A stretch of 64,000 bases of DNA from Polynucleobacter yangtzensis (lineage in GTDB: Bacteria > Pseudomonadota > Gammaproteobacteria > Burkholderiales > Burkholderiaceae). The notes beneath the pieces are model-generated. The model did no database searches, was not told the origin of the DNA, and worked only from the letters and a program-made list of their open reading frames with translations. The stretch is from NCBI RefSeq assembly GCF_001595965.1, contig NZ_LOJI01000005.1:124001-188000 (forward strand), written 5' to 3'. The position numbers were made by a program, and so were the translations under genes. Shown piece by piece: positions 61,934 to 64,000 of this stretch. Each line of letters opens with the position of its first letter. The stretch's first letter is position 1.

Positions 61934-63040
61934 TTAATTCGTAAAGCGGCGTGGATCATTGATGGGTCGAAGTGGCATGATGTGAATCTTGTTGCCATCG
62001 ATTTGTACGTAACTAATTTTCCCAACCTCTAGCGCCAAGCGTTTCACTTCAGCAGCCGATGCTTCCCAGAGTATTGCGTGGGAGCCTTCCAATGTTCGAA
62101 GTTGAATAACCGCTACCTGACCTAAAGTGCTAATTTGCTCTACCGTTGCTTCAATTGTCTCTGAGCTGGGAGCAGCATGAAGACTTAATCCTCCGCCAGG
62201 AATAACCCATGCAACAGCGGTATTAGGTGGAATCTTTCCTTTGTCAGCCACATTAAATACTCGCGAACTTTCATTCCAGGTTAGCTTCCCGGCATTAAAT
62301 ACACCCTCAAACATATTGCTGATACCCACTAGTTCAGCAACACGAGAGTTTCTGGGCTTCTCAAACAATACTTGGGGTGGGGCTGTTTGCAAGCCTACCC
62401 CTTTGTCGATGACGGTGATGCGATCAGCCAGCAAATCTGCTTCGCGTAGATCATGAGTAACCAAGAGAATGGGAATGTTTAAATCTTTGCGAAGTTCAGC
62501 TAATGTTTTGTAGAGACCTTGACGCGTTGGTGCATCTACTGCGGAGAACGGTTCATCTAGCAATAAAATTTTGGGTGAGCGCGCTAAAGCTCTAGCAAGT
62601 GCCACTCGTTGCTGCTGACCACCAGACAGTTGGTTGGGCATGCGCTCTGCGAGCTCACCGATGCCCATGCGATCTAGCCATTGTTGGGCCTGTGCTTTGC
62701 GCTCAGCAAGACTTGCAACCGAGTTGTAGAGCGGAATGCATACATTCTCTAGTGCAGTGAGATGCGGGAAGAGGGCATACTGTTGAAATAAGAACCCGCA
62801 TGATCGCTCGGCTGGACTTAAGGAGGTGGTGATGCCACTAACATCATTAGCTTCAAACCATAACCGCCCATCACATTCAATTTTTCCGCTCTCTGCATGA
62901 TTTAATCCAGCGATTGTTCGCAAGGCGGTTGTTTTACCGCTGCCTGAAGGACCAACCAAGGCGTGTAATTCACCCGGCATACACTCAATATTGAGTTGCA
63001 ATGGGTTAGGAATTTTTTGGGAGAGCTTAATTTTCAGCAT
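61934..63040 (-). CDS. modC: Molybdate-type ABC transporter ATP-binding protein
   Basis: This 368-residue ATPase has Walker A GPSGSGKTTALRTIAGL, signature LSGGQQQRVALARALA, Walker B ILLLDEPFSAVD and a C-terminal regulatory region (about residues 285-365) of TOBE/Mop type, as in ModC. The start at 63040 shares one base with the modB stop; an upstream in-frame start at 63052 is inside modB. It energises oxyanion uptake through ModB. Tungstate or sulfate importers have similar ATPases, but the partner is ModB-like. This may feed the molybdenum enzyme at 6376-10687. Confidence 0.85.
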   Translation of the reverse strand: MLKIKLSQKIPNPLQLNIECMPGELHALVGPSGSGKTTALRTIAGLNHAESGKIECDGRLWFEANDVSGITTSLSPAERSCGFLFQQYALFPHLTALENVCIPLYNSVASLAERKAQAQQWLDRMGIGELAERMPNQLSGGQQQRVALARALARSPKILLLDEPFSAVDAPTRQGLYKTLAELRKDLNIPILLVTHDLREADLLADRITVIDKGVGLQTAPPQVLFEKPRNSRVAELVGISNMFEGVFNAGKLTWNESSRVFNVADKGKIPPNTAVAWVIPGGGLSLHAAPSSETIEATVEQISTLGQVAVIQLRTLEGSHAILWEASAAEVKRLALEVGKISYVQIDGNKIHIMPLRPINDPRRFTN

Positions 63041-63693
63041 TAGCCTCTCCACTTTTTAGAAGTAGCGGGCTTGCGACTCAATACACCATATGAAAGAGCG
63101 ATAGCGACTAAAGATGTGCCCAAAAGAATCAGTGATAGAGCGCCTGCGCCAGAGGCATCAAAACTTTGCACTTTGTCGTATATGGCTATAGAAACTGTTT
63201 TCGTCTCCCCGGGAATTGCGCCACCTACCATGAGGACGACTCCAAACTCACCTAAGGTATGCGCAAAAGTCAGCACTGCTGCGCTGGTGATGCCGCGCCA
63301 AGCAAGCGGCAATTCAATGAGGTGAAAGATTTGCCACTTAGACAAACCGCTAACTTGAGCAGCTTCGCGGATCTCAGGATTAATTGCCTCAAAAGCCCGT
63401 TGAATAGGTTGAATAGCGAATGGCAAATTGACAATCAGTGAGGCAATCAGGATGCCCGTAAAGGAAAAGACCAAAGGTATGCCGAAAAAGCTCTTTCCGC
63501 CCAATCCGACCAAGAGGTAATAGCCAAGAACGGTGGGAGGTAGAACCAGCGGTAGGGCTAAGGCCGCCTCTATCCAGGATCTGCTCTTACCCATGCTTTG
63601 GAGTGAGTGAGCCACCCAGACTCCAAATGGCAAGATCAGGACCAGAGTCCATAAGGCCAGCTTTAGCGAGAGAAGAAGGGCTTCGATGTCCAC
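63040..63693 (-). CDS. modB: Molybdate-type ABC transporter permease
   Basis: This protein of about 217 residues has five or six transmembrane helices (LKLALWTLVLILPFGVWVAH at the start) and the coupling loop EAAQVSGLSKWQIFHLIELPLAWRGI, read as EAAQVSGLSKWQIFHLIELP. The GEFGVVLMVGGAIPGET segment is typical of ModB. GTG at 63693 was chosen because the family alignment begins there; a GTG at 63732 would add 13 residues. Neither has a clear ribosome binding site. No modA lies next to it: the neighbour upstream is a divergent ArsR gene. Confidence 0.86.
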   Translation of the reverse strand: MDIEALLLSLKLALWTLVLILPFGVWVAHSLQSMGKSRSWIEAALALPLVLPPTVLGYYLLVGLGGKSFFGIPLVFSFTGILIASLIVNLPFAIQPIQRAFEAINPEIREAAQVSGLSKWQIFHLIELPLAWRGITSAAVLTFAHTLGEFGVVLMVGGAIPGETKTVSIAIYDKVQSFDASGAGALSLILLGTSLVAIALSYGVLSRKPATSKKWRG

Positions 63694-63761
63694 AAATTGA
63701 TTGTATCTGCAGATCCTGTAAGGGTATCTCACTATATAAAGTTGCTACCCTTGGGGGTTAA

Positions 63762-63781
63762 ATATGCATTTATACGCATAT
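63762..63781. promoter_or_regulatory. AT-rich inverted repeat between modB and the ArsR gene
   Basis: ATATGC (63762-63767) and GCATAT (63776-63781) flank an 8-bp spacer, followed by ATTCATAT, a further related half-site. ArsR/SmtB proteins bind AT-rich imperfect palindromes such as this, so it may be the autoregulatory site of the downstream gene. It lies 20 bases before that gene's ATG and could also affect modB. Confidence 0.45.
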
Positions 63782-63800
63782 ATTCATATAAATAGACCAC

Positions 63801-64000
63801 ATGAAAGCTAGAGTGCAAAAAGCGACAAAGAACTTATCTCCTAAGCAGATGGAGAGGGTCTTTCTAAAAGTGGCTGCCTATTTCAATGTTTTATCTGAGC
63901 CTTCTCGTTTACGCATCATGTATGCCGTTTGCAGTGGCGAAAAATCAGTGTCCGAGGTTGTTGAGTTATGTGGATCTAGTCAAGCTAACGTTTCAAGACA
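63801..64000 (+). CDS. ArsR-family transcriptional regulator, 3'-truncated by the window edge
   Basis: The first 66 codons are present. The sequence reads MKARVQKATKNLSPKQ, then VFLKVAAYFNVLSEPSRLRIMY and SVSEVVELCGSSQANVSR, which is the N-terminal half of an ArsR winged HTH including most of the recognition helix. No metal-binding CxC is visible in the part seen. The gene is divergent from modB. The effector cannot be told without the C-terminal half. Confidence 0.85.
   Translation, partial: MKARVQKATKNLSPKQMERVFLKVAAYFNVLSEPSRLRIMYAVCSGEKSVSEVVELCGSSQANVSR

Noticed and set aside
1..64000. Prophage, insertion sequence, integron, CRISPR array, tRNA or rRNA genes
   Set aside because: No transposase, integrase or phage gene, no regularly spaced repeats and no cloverleaf or rRNA-like sequence were seen on either strand.

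Overview
The window looks like a chromosomal segment of a free-living freshwater betaproteobacterium of the Burkholderiaceae, most probably a Polynucleobacter. This is inferred from the moderate GC, the compact gene spacing and the gene order (aceE-aceF-lpdA; mdh/gntR/sdhCDAB-sdhE/gltA; leuCDB-asd-fimV-truA-trpFBA-accD-folC-SPOR-cvpA-purF-metZ). There are no rRNA or tRNA genes, insertion sequences, phage genes or CRISPR arrays, and no gap between genes longer than about 200 bases. | Layout. 1-5276: the pyruvate dehydrogenase operon, with aceE cut by the window edge. 5389-20988: a catabolic locus headed by an AraC-type regulator, then one co-directional run: a three-subunit molybdenum hydroxylase, an acyl-CoA ligase, an enoyl-CoA-hydratase-family protein, a five-gene Liv-type ABC importer, a lone Bug/TctC binding protein, a UbiD decarboxylase with its UbiX partner, and a DUF4936 protein. 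21066-24672: phasin, an EamA exporter, a PBP7-like peptidase and an IclR regulator. 24777-35642: a long minus-strand run (aminotransferase, GST, 3-hydroxybutyryl-CoA dehydrogenase, DUF3429, rarA, HCCA isomerase, cyclophilin, pabBC fusion, Nudix, aat, bpt, pyrD) ending at a clear terminator. 35728-37715: yaaA and DUF2863. 37812-39189: a MliC-like protein and mdh on the minus strand. 39348-61925: a large plus-strand block for the TCA cycle and for leucine, threonine/methionine-precursor, tryptophan, fatty-acid, folate and purine biosynthesis. 61934-64000: modC-modB on the minus strand and the start of an ArsR regulator. | The most interesting part is 5389-20988. Its gene set matches, step for step, the lower furan pathway known from the hmf genes of Cupriavidus basilensis: UbiD/UbiX (HmfF/HmfG) would decarboxylate 2,5-furandicarboxylate to 2-furoate, the ligase (HmfD) would make 2-furoyl-CoA, the Mo enzyme (HmfABC) would hydroxylate the ring, and HmfE would release 2-oxoglutarate into the TCA cycle. 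No alcohol or aldehyde oxidase is present, and a Liv-type ABC importer plus a Bug protein stand where an MFS carrier might be expected. The proposed substrate is therefore an already oxidised furan carboxylate, which is an inference. The regulator gene and the catabolic genes are separated by two direct repeats exactly 20 bp apart, a good candidate AraC-type operator. modBC at the right end could supply the molybdenum this enzyme needs, although no modA is next to it.
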